From the NCBI RefSeq assembly GCF_018502625.1, contig NZ_CP075566.1, positions 4,901,001 through 4,965,000 on the forward strand: a DNA stretch of 64,000 bases, in the 5' to 3' direction. Under the pieces are notes generated by a model. The model had not been told where the DNA came from, did not search any database, and saw only the letters and a list, made by a program, of their open reading frames with translations. Made by a program: the position numbers and the translations under genes. This stretch comes from Pseudomonas hormoni. Lineage in GTDB: Bacteria; Pseudomonadota; Gammaproteobacteria; Pseudomonadales; Pseudomonadaceae. Shown piece by piece: positions 38,885 to 47,930 of this stretch (position 1 is the stretch's first letter; every line of letters begins with the position of its first letter).

Positions 38885-40030
38885 TCAAACTTGTGCGATC
38901 CACTTACGATGGGTATGGATCGACATCAAAACCCCAAACGCTGACAGCAGCGTTACCAGCGAAGTTCCTCCGTAGCTAATGAACGGCAACGGCACCCCCA
39001 CAACCGGCAACAGGCCACTGACCATACCGATGTTGACGAAAACGTAAACAAAAAACGTCATGGTGAGGGCGCCTGCGAGCAATTTGCCGAACAATGTCTG
39101 GGCCTGGGCGGTAATCACCAGCCCGCGGCCGATCAACAGCAGGTAAATCAGCAGCAGCGCGCAGATGCCGACCAGACCGAACTCCTCGCCCATGACCGCA
39201 ATAATGAAGTCGGTGTGGCTTTCCGGCAGAAAGTCCAGGTGCGACTGGGTGCCCAGCAGCCAGCCTTTGCCGAATACGCCGCCAGAGCCGATGGCCGCTT
39301 TCGACTGAATGATGTTCCAGCCCGTGCCCAGCGGATCGCTTTCCGGGTCGAGGAACGTCAGGATTCGCTGCTTCTGGTAGTCGTGCATGATGAAGAACCA
39401 CATCCCCACGGCCACCGGCACGGCGGCGGCCAGCACGCTGAGGATCCAGCGCCAGCGCAGGCCACCCATGAAGAGCACGAACGCACCGCCCGCCAGAATC
39501 AGCAACGAAGTGCCGAGGTCGGGCTGGCGCACGATCAGAATGAACGGCAAACCAATCAGAAACAGACTGACGCCCACATGCTTGAGCTGCGGCGGCAAGG
39601 TGCGCTTGGACAAGTACCAGGCGATGGTCGCCGGCATCAGGATCTTCATGAACTCCGAAGGCTGGAAGCGGATCACCCCCGGAATGTTGATCCAGCGCGT
39701 GGCGCCCATGGCGTTGTGGCCCATGACGTCCACCACCACCAGCAACAGCACGCCGAGCACATAACCGACCGGCACCCAACGGGCCATGAAACGCGGTTCG
39801 AACTGGGCAATGACGATCATCGACACCAGGCCGATGCCGAACGACGTGGCTTGCTTGGCCAGCAGATCCCAGCTCTTGCCGCTGGCCGAATACAGCACGA
39901 ACAGGCTGCCGGCGGCGAGGGTCAGCAGCAGGATCAGCAACGGGCCGTCGATGTGCATGCGTTGCAACAGCGTCGCGCGGCGACGCATCACATCCTCACT
40001 GGATAGGATGCGATCGAAATTACTCTTCAC
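38885..40030 (-). CDS. rodA: Peptidoglycan polymerase RodA
   Basis: A 381-aa SEDS glycosyltransferase with about ten membrane helices that polymerises lipid II during cell elongation together with PBP2. Conserved segments: GHNAMGATRWI, FQPSEFMKILM, RQPDLGTSLLIL, WNIIQSKAAIGSGGVFGKGWLLGTQ, FLPESHTDFIIAVMGEEFG and VPLPFISYGGTSLVT. I start at the GTG at 40030 (MKSNFDRIL), because GGAGG lies eight bases upstream; it overlaps the end of pbpA by 11 bp, indicating coupling. Confidence 0.95.
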   Translation of the reverse strand: MKSNFDRILSSEDVMRRRATLLQRMHIDGPLLILLLTLAAGSLFVLYSASGKSWDLLAKQATSFGIGLVSMIVIAQFEPRFMARWVPVGYVLGVLLLVVVDVMGHNAMGATRWINIPGVIRFQPSEFMKILMPATIAWYLSKRTLPPQLKHVGVSLFLIGLPFILIVRQPDLGTSLLILAGGAFVLFMGGLRWRWILSVLAAAVPVAVGMWFFIMHDYQKQRILTFLDPESDPLGTGWNIIQSKAAIGSGGVFGKGWLLGTQSHLDFLPESHTDFIIAVMGEEFGLVGICALLLIYLLLIGRGLVITAQAQTLFGKLLAGALTMTFFVYVFVNIGMVSGLLPVVGVPLPFISYGGTSLVTLLSAFGVLMSIHTHRKWIAQV

Positions 40031-41915
40031 GGGCCGTAGCCTCCGCACTGATAGGGCTGGCGTATTCGGCTTTCAGTCGGCCGTCCTGGTCCAGGAGCCA
40101 GGCGTCCATGACCTGGCGCACCACCGGCGCGGCGACGCCGGAACCGGACTCGCCGTTCTCGACCATCACCGACACCACGATTTGCGGGTTGTCGGCCGGC
40201 GCGAAGCCGACGAACAAGGCGTGGTCGCGGTGGCGTTCCTGAACCTTGGAACGGTCGTACTTCTCTCCCTGCTTGATCGCGACCACCTGGGCCGTACCAC
40301 TTTTGCCGGCGATCCGGTATTGCGCGCCGATCGACGCCTTGCGCGCCGTACCGCGAGCACCGTGCATCACCTGCTGCATGCCGTGATTGACCTTGGTCCA
40401 GTCGGACGGATCGCGCAGGACAATGTCCGGCATCGGATTGTCATCTTTCGGTCGCTCGCCTTCGACGGTCTTGGCCAGGTGCGGGCGGTTCCACACGCCT
40501 TTGTTGGCCACCAGCGCCGTGGCCTGGGCCAGTTGCAGCGGCGTGGATTGCATGTAGCCCTGTCCGATCCCGAGAATCAGCGTTTCGCCGGGGAACCAGG
40601 CCTGGCGACGGGTCGCGCGTTTCCACTCACGGGACGGCATCAGCCCGGGCGACTCTTCGAACATGTCCAGGGAGACCTTCTGCCCGATACCGAACTTGCC
40701 CATGTACGCCGACAGCCGATCGATCCCCAGCTTGTGGGCCAGGTCATAGAAATAGGTGTCGTTGGACCGCATGATCGCCGTGTCCAGGTCCACGTAACCA
40801 TCGCCGGTACGGTTCCAGTTGCGGTATTTGTGATCGTAATTGGGCAGCATGTAGTAACCGGGGTCGAAGACCCGGGTCGATGCGGTGACCACGCCCGAAT
40901 CCAGACCGGCAATCGCCACCGCCGGCTTGATGGTCGAACCCGGCGGGTACAAACCACGCAGCACGCGGTTGAACAGCGGCCTGTCGATGGAGTCGCGCAA
41001 CTCGGAATAGGCTTTGAAGCTGATGCCGGTGACGAACAGGTTGGGGTCGAAACTCGGCTGACTGACCATTGCCAGCACTTCGCCGGTTTTCGGGTCCAGC
41101 GCCACCACTGCGCCACGGCGACCGCCGAGCGCCGCTTCGGCGGCTTCCTGCAATTTGATGTCCAGGCTCAGGACGATGTCCTTGCCGGGTATCGGATCGG
41201 TACGCTTGAGCACACGCAATACGCGGCCCCGAGCGTTGGTCTCGACTTCTTCGTAACCCACCTGACCGTGCAGTTCGGGCTCGTAGAAACGCTCGATGCC
41301 CGTTTTGCCGATGTGATGGGTGCCGCTGTAGTTGACCGGATCGAGGGACTTCAGCTCTTTCTCGTTGATCCGCCCCATGTAACCCACCGAGTGCGCAAAG
41401 TGCGCGCCCTGCGGGTAGTGACGCACCAACTGCGCGACGACTTCCACGCCCGGCAGACGGAACTGGTTCACGGCGATGCGGGCGATCTGCTCTTCAGTCA
41501 GCTCGAACAGGATCGGCACCGGCTCGAATGGCCGACGCCCCTGCCGCATGCGTTTCTCGAAGATCACCCGATCCTCGGGCGTCAGCTCCAGCACTTCGAC
41601 GATCACATCGAGCACTTGCTGCCAGTCGCCGGAACGCTCGCGGGTCATGCTCAGGCTGAAGCTCGGCCGGTTGTCGGCCACTACCACGCCATTGCGGTCG
41701 AAGATCAGCCCACGCGTTGGCGGAATCGGTTGCACATGGACGCGGTTGTTTTCCGACAGGGTCGAGTGGTACTCGTACTGGATCACCTGCAGGAAATACA
41801 GGCGCGCGATCAGCACGCCGATCAGCGTCACCACTGCAATTGCCCCGAACACGACGCGGCCACGCACCAGACGGGCGTCTTTTTCGTGGTCCTTGATGCG
41901 AATCGGCTGGGACAT
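40020..41915 (-). CDS. pbpA: Penicillin-binding protein 2 (elongation transpeptidase)
   Basis: A 631-aa class B PBP. A single N-terminal membrane anchor (about 19-45) leads to a PBP dimer domain beginning PTRGLIFDRNGVVVADNRPSF. The transpeptidase domain has SxxK as STIK in YPPGSTIKPAVA (about residue 330), SxN as SND in RSNDTYFYD (about 387) and KSGTAQV (about 545). It acts with RodA in the elongasome to set rod shape. The last 11 bp overlap rodA, and it lies 9 bp after rlmH, in the order rlmH-pbpA-rodA-sltB1-rlpA. Confidence 0.97.
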   Translation of the reverse strand: MSQPIRIKDHEKDARLVRGRVVFGAIAVVTLIGVLIARLYFLQVIQYEYHSTLSENNRVHVQPIPPTRGLIFDRNGVVVADNRPSFSLSMTRERSGDWQQVLDVIVEVLELTPEDRVIFEKRMRQGRRPFEPVPILFELTEEQIARIAVNQFRLPGVEVVAQLVRHYPQGAHFAHSVGYMGRINEKELKSLDPVNYSGTHHIGKTGIERFYEPELHGQVGYEEVETNARGRVLRVLKRTDPIPGKDIVLSLDIKLQEAAEAALGGRRGAVVALDPKTGEVLAMVSQPSFDPNLFVTGISFKAYSELRDSIDRPLFNRVLRGLYPPGSTIKPAVAIAGLDSGVVTASTRVFDPGYYMLPNYDHKYRNWNRTGDGYVDLDTAIMRSNDTYFYDLAHKLGIDRLSAYMGKFGIGQKVSLDMFEESPGLMPSREWKRATRRQAWFPGETLILGIGQGYMQSTPLQLAQATALVANKGVWNRPHLAKTVEGERPKDDNPMPDIVLRDPSDWTKVNHGMQQVMHGARGTARKASIGAQYRIAGKSGTAQVVAIKQGEKYDRSKVQERHRDHALFVGFAPADNPQIVVSVMVENGESGSGVAAPVVRQVMDAWLLDQDGRLKAEYASPISAEATAREE

Positions 41916-41924
41916 GAGGCAGAA

Positions 41925-42392
41925 CTACTTGTGGTAAGGGTGGCCGGACAGAACTGTCCAGGCACGGTACAGCTGTTCGCCGATCAGAATCCGCACCAGC
42001 GGGTGCGGCAACGTCAACGGCGACAACGACCAGCGCTGATCGGCTCGCGCACAGACTTCCGGCGCCAGCCCTTCGGGGCCGCCGACCATGAAATTCACCG
42101 TGCGCGAGTCGAGCCGCCAGCGATCGAGTTCGACCGCCAACTGCTCGGTGCTCCAGGGCTTGCCGTGGACTTCGAGGGTCACAATACGCTCGTTCGGCCC
42201 GACCTTGGCCAGCATGGCTTCGCCTTCCTGACGGATGAAGCGTGCCACGTCGGCGTTCTTGCCACGGGTGTTGAGCGGTATTTCCACCAGTTCCAGCGCC
42301 AGCTCGGACGGAAGACGCTTGGCATATTCATGCCAGCCTTCTTCCACCCATTTGGGCATGCGTGAACCGACGGCGATCAGTCGCAGTCGCAC
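41925..42392 (-). CDS. rlmH: 23S rRNA pseudouridine-1915 N3-methyltransferase
   Basis: A 155-aa SPOUT-class methyltransferase acting on the assembled 70S ribosome. Family features: [121 protein letters not shown]. Length is exactly typical. Gaps of 9 bp to rsfS and pbpA indicate an operon. Confidence 0.97.
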   Translation of the reverse strand: MRLRLIAVGSRMPKWVEEGWHEYAKRLPSELALELVEIPLNTRGKNADVARFIRQEGEAMLAKVGPNERIVTLEVHGKPWSTEQLAVELDRWRLDSRTVNFMVGGPEGLAPEVCARADQRWSLSPLTLPHPLVRILIGEQLYRAWTVLSGHPYHK

Positions 42393-42401
42393 AGCGGTCC
42401 C

Positions 42402-42896
42402 TTATTGCTGGTCTTTGTTGAGCTTGGTGAAGTGCTCATGGGTGTTTTCCGGGCTGTGGTGCGCAGCGCTGGCCGAACGGCTCTGCTCGGCACCGGCCCA
42501 CAGGCGCTCCAGGTCATAGAACTGGCGTGCCGAGGCGGTCATCATGTGCACGATGACGTCGTCCATATCCAGCAGAACCCAGTCGCTGTCGCCCTTGCCT
42601 TCTTCACCCAGCGGCTTGACGCCCTGAGCCTTGACCGCTTCGCGGACCTTGTCCAGCATCGCGCCGATCTGACGGTTGGAAGTACCGGTGGCGATGATCA
42701 TGAAGTCAGTGATGCTCTGCTTTTCACGAACGTCGATCACCTGAATGTCCTGGGCCTTGACGTCTTCCAGGGCCGCTACGGCAACCTTCACCAGTTCTTC
42801 GCCGACCAGCTCAGGGCCGGTTGGAGCTTCTACTGGCAGCGGGGCGCTCTTGAATGTGCCTTTGCGCTTTACTTTAGCTACGTCTTTGTCAGTCAT
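42402..42896 (-). CDS. rsfS: Ribosomal silencing factor RsfS, with N- and C-terminal extensions
   Basis: A 164-aa protein whose core (about residues 36-135) is RsfS: LVKVAVAALEDVKAQDIQVIDVREKQSITDFMIIATGTSNRQIGAMLDKV and DSDWVLLDMDDVIVHMMTASARQFYDLERLW. RsfS binds L14 and blocks subunit joining under starvation. Compared with the usual roughly 115 aa it has a basic, Pro-rich N-terminal extension (MTDKDVAKVKRKGTFKSAPL) and a His/Ser-rich C-terminal tail. I use ATG 42896; the alternative is an internal start near the core. Between nadD and rlmH. Confidence 0.9.
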   Translation of the reverse strand: MTDKDVAKVKRKGTFKSAPLPVEAPTGPELVGEELVKVAVAALEDVKAQDIQVIDVREKQSITDFMIIATGTSNRQIGAMLDKVREAVKAQGVKPLGEEGKGDSDWVLLDMDDVIVHMMTASARQFYDLERLWAGAEQSRSASAAHHSPENTHEHFTKLNKDQQ

Positions 42897-42921
42897 ATAA
42901 AACTCGTTTTGCTCGTATGTT

Positions 42922-42964
42922 CGGGCGCTTCGATACACGCATTCACGTGCCTAGAAGCGCACCC
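42922..42964. other. Hairpin between nadD and rsfS
   Basis: CGGGCGCTTC pairs with GAAGCGCACCC (one bulge) and an inner CACG/CGTG stem extends it. On the plus strand it is followed by TTTTT, but no plus-strand gene precedes it; on the minus strand it lies inside the operon. Confidence 0.55.
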
Positions 42965-42968
42965 TTTT

Positions 42969-43691
42969 TCAGTTCGACGCACGGTAGAGTCCGTGCGCAT
43001 CGATGTAGGCCAGGACCGCGTCGGGCACCAGGAAACGTACCGACTTACCGCTGGCCAGCAGTTGACGGATCTGGGTGGCGGATACCGCGAGCGGCGTCTG
43101 CCAGACGAATGCAATCTGTCCGCTCGGCCCTTTGAGGGCCAGCGGGTCGCTCACCGAGCGCGCTGCCAGCAGGTTGCGCAAGGCATCCGGCGGTTCGCTG
43201 TCGGCATCCGGGCGTTGCAGCACCAGGATGTGGCAATGCTGGAGCAACTCTTCCCAGCGGTGCCAAGTGGGCAGGCCGCAAAATGCGTCCCAGCCCAAAA
43301 GTAGAAAAACCTGGTCTTCAGCGGCCAGTTCGGCGCGCATCAGTTCCAGGGTGTCGATGGTGTAGGACGGTTTGTCCCGCTGCAATTCGCGGGCATCCAC
43401 CACCAGCGGTGCAACACCGTCCACCGCGCACTTGACCATCGCCAGACGGTCCTTCGCCGACACCTGCGGCGTACCGCGATGAGGCGGCCGGGCACTCGGT
43501 GTCAGGCGCAACTCATCGAGCGCCAGCGATTCGGCGACTTCCAGCGCACCGCGCAAATGGCCGATGTGCACCGGGTCGAACGTCCCGCCCAGCATGCCGA
43601 TACGTCGAGGCGCAGGTTCGCTGGCGGTTACCGGGGCCGACGGATTAAGGTCGCCCAAGTCAGACCGACGCCTGGCCGCGCAACTGGCCAT
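42969..43691 (-). CDS. nadD: Nicotinate-nucleotide adenylyltransferase
   Basis: Catalyses nicotinate mononucleotide plus ATP to deamido-NAD. The nucleotidyltransferase motif [20 protein letters not shown] carries the HxGH signature; [36 protein letters not shown] and the late [10 protein letters not shown] motif follow. The start is uncertain: ATG 43691 (240 aa, used here) overlaps proA by 32 bp; TTG 43658 (229 aa) lies just after the proA stop. The P. aeruginosa protein is about 214 aa, so the first 30 residues may not be translated. Between proA and rsfS. Confidence 0.92.
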   Translation of the reverse strand: MASCAARRRSDLGDLNPSAPVTASEPAPRRIGMLGGTFDPVHIGHLRGALEVAESLALDELRLTPSARPPHRGTPQVSAKDRLAMVKCAVDGVAPLVVDARELQRDKPSYTIDTLELMRAELAAEDQVFLLLGWDAFCGLPTWHRWEELLQHCHILVLQRPDADSEPPDALRNLLAARSVSDPLALKGPSGQIAFVWQTPLAVSATQIRQLLASGKSVRFLVPDAVLAYIDAHGLYRASN

Positions 43692-44931
43692 CACCGACCA
43701 CGATGTACTTCTCGCAGGTCAGACCTTCAAGGCCCACCGGGCCGCGGGCGTGCAGCTTATCAGTAGAAATGCCAATCTCGGCACCCAATCCGTATTCGAA
43801 GCCATCGGCGAAGCAGGTCGGCGTATTGATCATGACCGACGACGAATCGACTTCAGCCACGAAACGCCGGGTGTCGCCCTGGTGTTCGCTGACAATCGAA
43901 TCGGTGTGATGGGAGCCGTACTTGTTGATGTGCTCGATGGCCTGGTCCAGCCCGTCGACCACACGGATCGAGAGGATCGGCGCCAGGTATTCGGTGTTCC
44001 AGTCGTCTTCAGTGGCCACCGCGGCATCGATGATCGCCCGAGTGCGTTCGCAACCACGCAGTTCAACGCCTTTTTCGCGGAACTGTGCAGCCATCGACGG
44101 CAGGAAATCCTTGGCAACGGTTTGATCCACCAGCAGCGTTTCCATCGCGCCGCAGATGCCATAACGGTAAGTCTTGGCGTTGAAGGCGATGCGCTGGGCT
44201 TTCGGCAGATCGGCATGGGCACTGACGTAAACGTGGCAGATGCCGTCCAGATGCTTGATGACCGGAACGCGTGCGTCACGACTGACGCGCTCGATCAGGC
44301 CACGGCCGCCACGGGGCACGATGACGTCGACGTACTCAGGCATGGTGATCAGCGCACCCACAGCGGCACGCTCAGTGGTTTCGACCACTTGAACCACAGC
44401 GGCCGGCAAATCGGCCTCGGCGAGACCGCGCTGGATGCAGGCTGCAATGGCACGGTTGGAATTGATCGCTTCGGAACCGCCGCGCAGGATGGTCGCATTG
44501 CCCGACTTCAGGCACAGGCTGGCAGCATCGATGGTCACGTTGGGGCGGGATTCGTAGATGATCCCGATCACGCCCAGCGGCACCCGCATCTTGCCGATCT
44601 GAATTCCCGACGGACGGAAACTCATGTCGCGAATGGCGCCAACCGGGTCCGGCAACGCTGCAACCTGACGCAGACCGACGATCATACCGTCAATGCGTTC
44701 CGGGGTCAGTGCCAGACGCTCCAGCAGCGCAGGTTCCAGACCATTGGCGCGACCCGCGGCCAGATCCAGTTCATTGGCCGTCGTCAGCTCGACACGCGCG
44801 GCGTCCAACGCATTGGCAGCGGCCTGCAAGGCGCGGTTTTTCTGCGCGGTGCTGGCACGGCCGATGATGCGCGACGCTTCGCGGGCGGCGCGACCCAGGC
44901 GGGTCATGTAGTCGAGAACGGACTCAGTCAT
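43660..44931 (-). CDS. proA: Gamma-glutamyl phosphate reductase
   Basis: A 423-aa NADPH-dependent enzyme of the aldehyde-dehydrogenase fold making glutamate-5-semialdehyde for proline. Conserved regions: [93 protein letters not shown] (active-site Cys in [10 protein letters not shown]) and [43 protein letters not shown]. First gene of the minus-strand block; the 189-bp gap to mpg holds its promoter. Confidence 0.97.
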   Translation of the reverse strand: MTESVLDYMTRLGRAAREASRIIGRASTAQKNRALQAAANALDAARVELTTANELDLAAGRANGLEPALLERLALTPERIDGMIVGLRQVAALPDPVGAIRDMSFRPSGIQIGKMRVPLGVIGIIYESRPNVTIDAASLCLKSGNATILRGGSEAINSNRAIAACIQRGLAEADLPAAVVQVVETTERAAVGALITMPEYVDVIVPRGGRGLIERVSRDARVPVIKHLDGICHVYVSAHADLPKAQRIAFNAKTYRYGICGAMETLLVDQTVAKDFLPSMAAQFREKGVELRGCERTRAIIDAAVATEDDWNTEYLAPILSIRVVDGLDQAIEHINKYGSHHTDSIVSEHQGDTRRFVAEVDSSSVMINTPTCFADGFEYGLGAEIGISTDKLHARGPVGLEGLTCEKYIVVGDGQLRGQASV

Positions 44932-45120
44932 GGTCTGTGGTGGTCTTTGCTAAGGTCTTGGTAAAGAGTAAAGCGGCAGATTATAGCTGTCGCGTCTCCC
45001 GACTAACAGCGGTGACGGGCGGATGGTCGAAATGGAGGGCAATTTGCCGACGTTCAGCCGGGATTAAGCTGCAAATTGTTATCATCACGACTCAATCAGC
45101 CCTGATAAACACCGTTCATC

Positions 45121-45819
45121 ATGACCAACCTGACTGTTCGAGCGTCCGTCGCGAGCCTGCCCAAGGGGCTCCCGGACGCGTTTTTCGACCGAGACGCCCA
45201 GACACTGGCCCGGGATTTACTCGGCAAAGTCATCCGTCATCGGGTCGGCGACTTGTGGCTCAGCGCCCGAATCATCGAGACCGAAGCCTATTACTTCGAA
45301 GAAAAAGGCAGCCATGCCTCTCTCGGCTACACAGAAAAGCGTAAGGCTTTGTTTCTGGATGGTGGCCACATCTACATGTATTACGCCCGGGGCGGTGACT
45401 CCCTGAATTTCAGCGCTCAAGGTCCGGGCAATGCGGTGCTGATCAAATCCGCGTATCCGTGGGTCGATGAGTTGAGCGGGCCGGCGAGCCTGGCGCAGAT
45501 GCTGTTGAACAATCCTGACGCCCAGGGCCGCCCTCGTCCCTCGCAAAAGCTTTGCGCCGGGCAAACGCTGCTGTGCAAGGCATTGGGTTTGAAGGTGCCG
45601 GTCTGGGACGCCAAGCGCTTCGATCATGAAGTGCTGCTGGTGGAGGATGTCGGCCCGGCGCCTGGCCACATCATTCAAACCACGCGCCTGGGCATTCCCC
45701 ATGGGCGCGACGAACACTTGATGTACCGCTTCGTCGACGCGGCTTACGCGCCGTATTGCACGCGGAACCCGCTGCGACGGGGGCAGGTCGAAGGTCGCGA
45801 TTATTTTTTGCTGACATGA
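45121..45819 (+). CDS. mpg: 3-methyladenine DNA glycosylase (AAG/MPG family)
   Basis: A 232-aa alkylated-purine DNA glycosylase. Family features: ARDLLGKVIRHRVGDLWLSARIIETEAYYFEEKGSHASLGYTEKRKALFLDGGHIYMYYARGG, where the Glu of ETEAY activates the attacking water, then SLNFSAQGPGNAVLIKSAYP and LCAGQTLLCKALGL. It initiates base-excision repair of alkylation damage; interestingly an AidB-like gene is also in this window but 33 kb away. Divergent from proA; a REP pair follows. Confidence 0.93.
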   Translation: MTNLTVRASVASLPKGLPDAFFDRDAQTLARDLLGKVIRHRVGDLWLSARIIETEAYYFEEKGSHASLGYTEKRKALFLDGGHIYMYYARGGDSLNFSAQGPGNAVLIKSAYPWVDELSGPASLAQMLLNNPDAQGRPRPSQKLCAGQTLLCKALGLKVPVWDAKRFDHEVLLVEDVGPAPGHIIQTTRLGIPHGRDEHLMYRFVDAAYAPYCTRNPLRRGQVEGRDYFLLT

Positions 45820-45850
45820 ACAATCAAAAGAATTTGAAGCATCCACAATC

Positions 45851-45943
45851 CCTGTGGGAGCGGGCTTGCCCGCGATGAGGCCATGCAGGTTGATATCAAT
45901 GTCGCCTGTTATACCGCTATCGCGGGCAAGCCCGCTCCCACAG
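45851..45943. repeat. REP-pair element, GTGGGAGCGGGCTTGCCCGC class
   Basis: CCTGTGGGAGCGGGCTTGCC and its complement face each other about 50 bp apart between mpg and the DedA-PAP2 gene, both plus strand. Same class and spacing as the pair at 10406. Confidence 0.9.
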
Positions 45944-46012
45944 TATTCAATTGTGCTTCGAGATATGCATGGGTCCACGGGGACCATTTGAACATTCGAT
46001 GGAGTTGTTTTT

Positions 46013-47329
46013 ATGGGCCCATGGCTCGATAGCGTGACCGGATGGCTGGCGGCGAATCCGCAGTGGCTGGCCGCGGCAGTATTCATTGTGGCCTTCGTGG
46101 AGTGCCTGGCGATTGCCGGACTGATCGTACCCGGCACCGTGCTGCTGTTTGCTGTCGCGGTGCTGGCCGGCAGTGGTGCGTTGTCATTGAGCGAAACACT
46201 GTTGCTGGGATTCGTCGCCGGCGTGCTGGGCGACATTGTTTCGTACTTCATTGGGCGACATTTCCACCAAAACATCCGGCGCCTGCCCGGCCTGCGCCAT
46301 CACCCGGAATGGATCGCCGGAGCCGAGGCGTATTTCCAGCGCTATGGTATCGCCAGCCTGCTGGTCGGACGCTTCATTGGTCCGCTGCGACCCATGCTGC
46401 CGATGGTCGCCGGGATGTTCGACATGCCCTTCCCGCGTTTCGTCGCCGTCAGCCTCCTGGCCGCTGCCGGTTGGAGCGTCGCCTACCTGCTGCCCGGCTG
46501 GGCCACGGGGGCAGCGATCCGTTTGCCGCTGCCGGAAGGTTTCTGGCCTGAAGCCGGGATCGTCGCCGGCAGCATCGCGGTGATGCTGGGCTTGAGCGCA
46601 ACCAGCAGCCTGCGCCGCCATCGCAAAGCGACAATACTGATCAGCGGCATGAGTTTTCTGATCCTGACGGGCCTGTTTATCGGCTACCCGCACCTGACCG
46701 CCCTCGATCAGGGTGTGATGACCCTGGTGCAGGAGCATCGCAGCCCGACGCTCGATGAAGTCGCCGTCACCTTCACGCTGATCGGCGAGTTCCGCAACAT
46801 GCTGCTGTTTAGCGCCCTGCTGACCGCTTTGCTGCTACTGACCCGACAATGGCGACAGGCGATTTTCGCGGGCAGCACCCTGCTCGTCACCGCACTCGGC
46901 AACACCTTCACCAAACAGTTTTTCGCCCGCGTGCGCCCGGAAGTATTGAGTGATCCGCTGGTGAGCTACAGCATGCCCAGCGGTCACGCGTCGGGTTCCT
47001 TCGCGCTGTTTCTGACCCTCGCCGTTCTGGCCGGTCGCGGACAACCACCGCGGATGCGCCTGACCTGGCTGCTGGTGGGTTGCCTGCCGGCGCTGGCGAT
47101 TGCGTTGTCACGCGTCTATCTGGGGGCGCACTGGCCAACGGATGTACTGGCCGGCGCGATGCTGGCGGCGTGTGTCTGTGCGGCGAGCCTGGGGTTGAGT
47201 CAGCGACAAACACCGCTCAACGCCATGCCACCCAGGATCTGGTGGCTGGTGTTGCCGGCGATGGTGGCGCTGTTCGGGTTCTTTGCGTTGCGGCATTTAC
47301 CGCATGCGATGCTGAGATACGCTTACTGA
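46013..47329 (+). CDS. DedA-PAP2 phosphatase fusion membrane protein
   Basis: A 438-aa membrane protein of two joined families. Residues 1-205 are DedA/SNARE-associated: AFVECLAIAGLIVPGTVLLF, GFVAGVLGDIVSYFIGR, YGIASLLVGRFIGPLRPMLPMVAGMFDMPFPRF. Residues about 225-410 are a type 2 phosphatidic acid phosphatase with all three motifs: KQFFARVRP, SMPSGHASGSF and SRVYLGAHWPTD. DedA proteins include undecaprenyl-phosphate flippases and PAP2 proteins include undecaprenyl-pyrophosphate phosphatases, so a role in recycling the lipid carrier, or in membrane phospholipid turnover, is plausible but inferred. GGAG precedes the ATG. The stop abuts the convergent LON-domain gene with no gap. Confidence 0.9.
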   Translation: MGPWLDSVTGWLAANPQWLAAAVFIVAFVECLAIAGLIVPGTVLLFAVAVLAGSGALSLSETLLLGFVAGVLGDIVSYFIGRHFHQNIRRLPGLRHHPEWIAGAEAYFQRYGIASLLVGRFIGPLRPMLPMVAGMFDMPFPRFVAVSLLAAAGWSVAYLLPGWATGAAIRLPLPEGFWPEAGIVAGSIAVMLGLSATSSLRRHRKATILISGMSFLILTGLFIGYPHLTALDQGVMTLVQEHRSPTLDEVAVTFTLIGEFRNMLLFSALLTALLLLTRQWRQAIFAGSTLLVTALGNTFTKQFFARVRPEVLSDPLVSYSMPSGHASGSFALFLTLAVLAGRGQPPRMRLTWLLVGCLPALAIALSRVYLGAHWPTDVLAGAMLAACVCAASLGLSQRQTPLNAMPPRIWWLVLPAMVALFGFFALRHLPHAMLRYAY

Positions 47330-47920
47330 TCAGGCGAACAACTCACCCTGCAATTCATCCAGCAGCGCCTGAATCGCATCCAGTCGCTGCTGCGGATCAT
47401 CGAGTTGCAGCAGGTCGATCTTGTCCACTTCGGCGAACGGCAACAAGTACGCCAACTGATTGGCCAGCGATTGTTGCCCGGTCGCCTCGGTGCCCATGTT
47501 CAAGGCTTCGACCATCGGGTGTTCGGCCAGGGCCTTGAGCAATGCAACCAGATCGGCGTCTTCATCCTGCAACGGCTGCTCGGGTTCGTCCTCCAGCCAC
47601 TCGACCTCGGCGACGGTCAACTGATCGCGCTGAACCTCGGTGCGCAACACATGGAAACGCCGTCCGCCCTGCACCCGAATGCCCAGCAGACCGTTGTCCT
47701 GCTGCTTGAAATCAGTGATCCGCGCTTCACACCCGACCAGCGCATAACCCGCCGGGGCGATGCCGACCTCTTCTCCGTCGAGAATGCACACCACGCCGAA
47801 GCCGCCGCCCTGTTTCATGCAGCGGCTGATCATGTCCAGGTAGCGCGCCTCGAAGATCTGCAAGTCGAGGATGCAGCCAGGAAACAACACCGTGTTCAGC
47901 GGGAAAAGCGGCAAGCTCAT
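47330..47920 (-). CDS. LON substrate-binding domain protein
   Basis: A 196-aa protein consisting only of the Lon N-terminal substrate-binding domain: LPLFPLNTVLFPGCILDLQIFEARYLDMISRCMKQGGGFGVVCI, CEARITDFKQQDNGLLGIRVQGGRRFHV, then a helical C-terminal half. There is no AAA+ or protease domain. Stand-alone LON-domain proteins are common in gammaproteobacteria; the function is unknown. I start at the second ATG (47920), which has AAGGA seven bases upstream; the ATG two codons earlier would be too close to it. Ten bp from lrgB, so possibly in the lrgA-lrgB transcript. Confidence 0.87.
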   Translation of the reverse strand: MSLPLFPLNTVLFPGCILDLQIFEARYLDMISRCMKQGGGFGVVCILDGEEVGIAPAGYALVGCEARITDFKQQDNGLLGIRVQGGRRFHVLRTEVQRDQLTVAEVEWLEDEPEQPLQDEDADLVALLKALAEHPMVEALNMGTEATGQQSLANQLAYLLPFAEVDKIDLLQLDDPQQRLDAIQALLDELQGELFA

Positions 47921-47930
47921 AGACATTTCC

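Noticed and set aside
39786..42365. An 859-codon open frame on the plus strand opposite rodA, pbpA and rlmH
   Set aside because: It is antisense to three confidently identified genes; such long shadow frames are common opposite GC-rich coding DNA, and its His/Gln/Arg-rich product has no family pattern.
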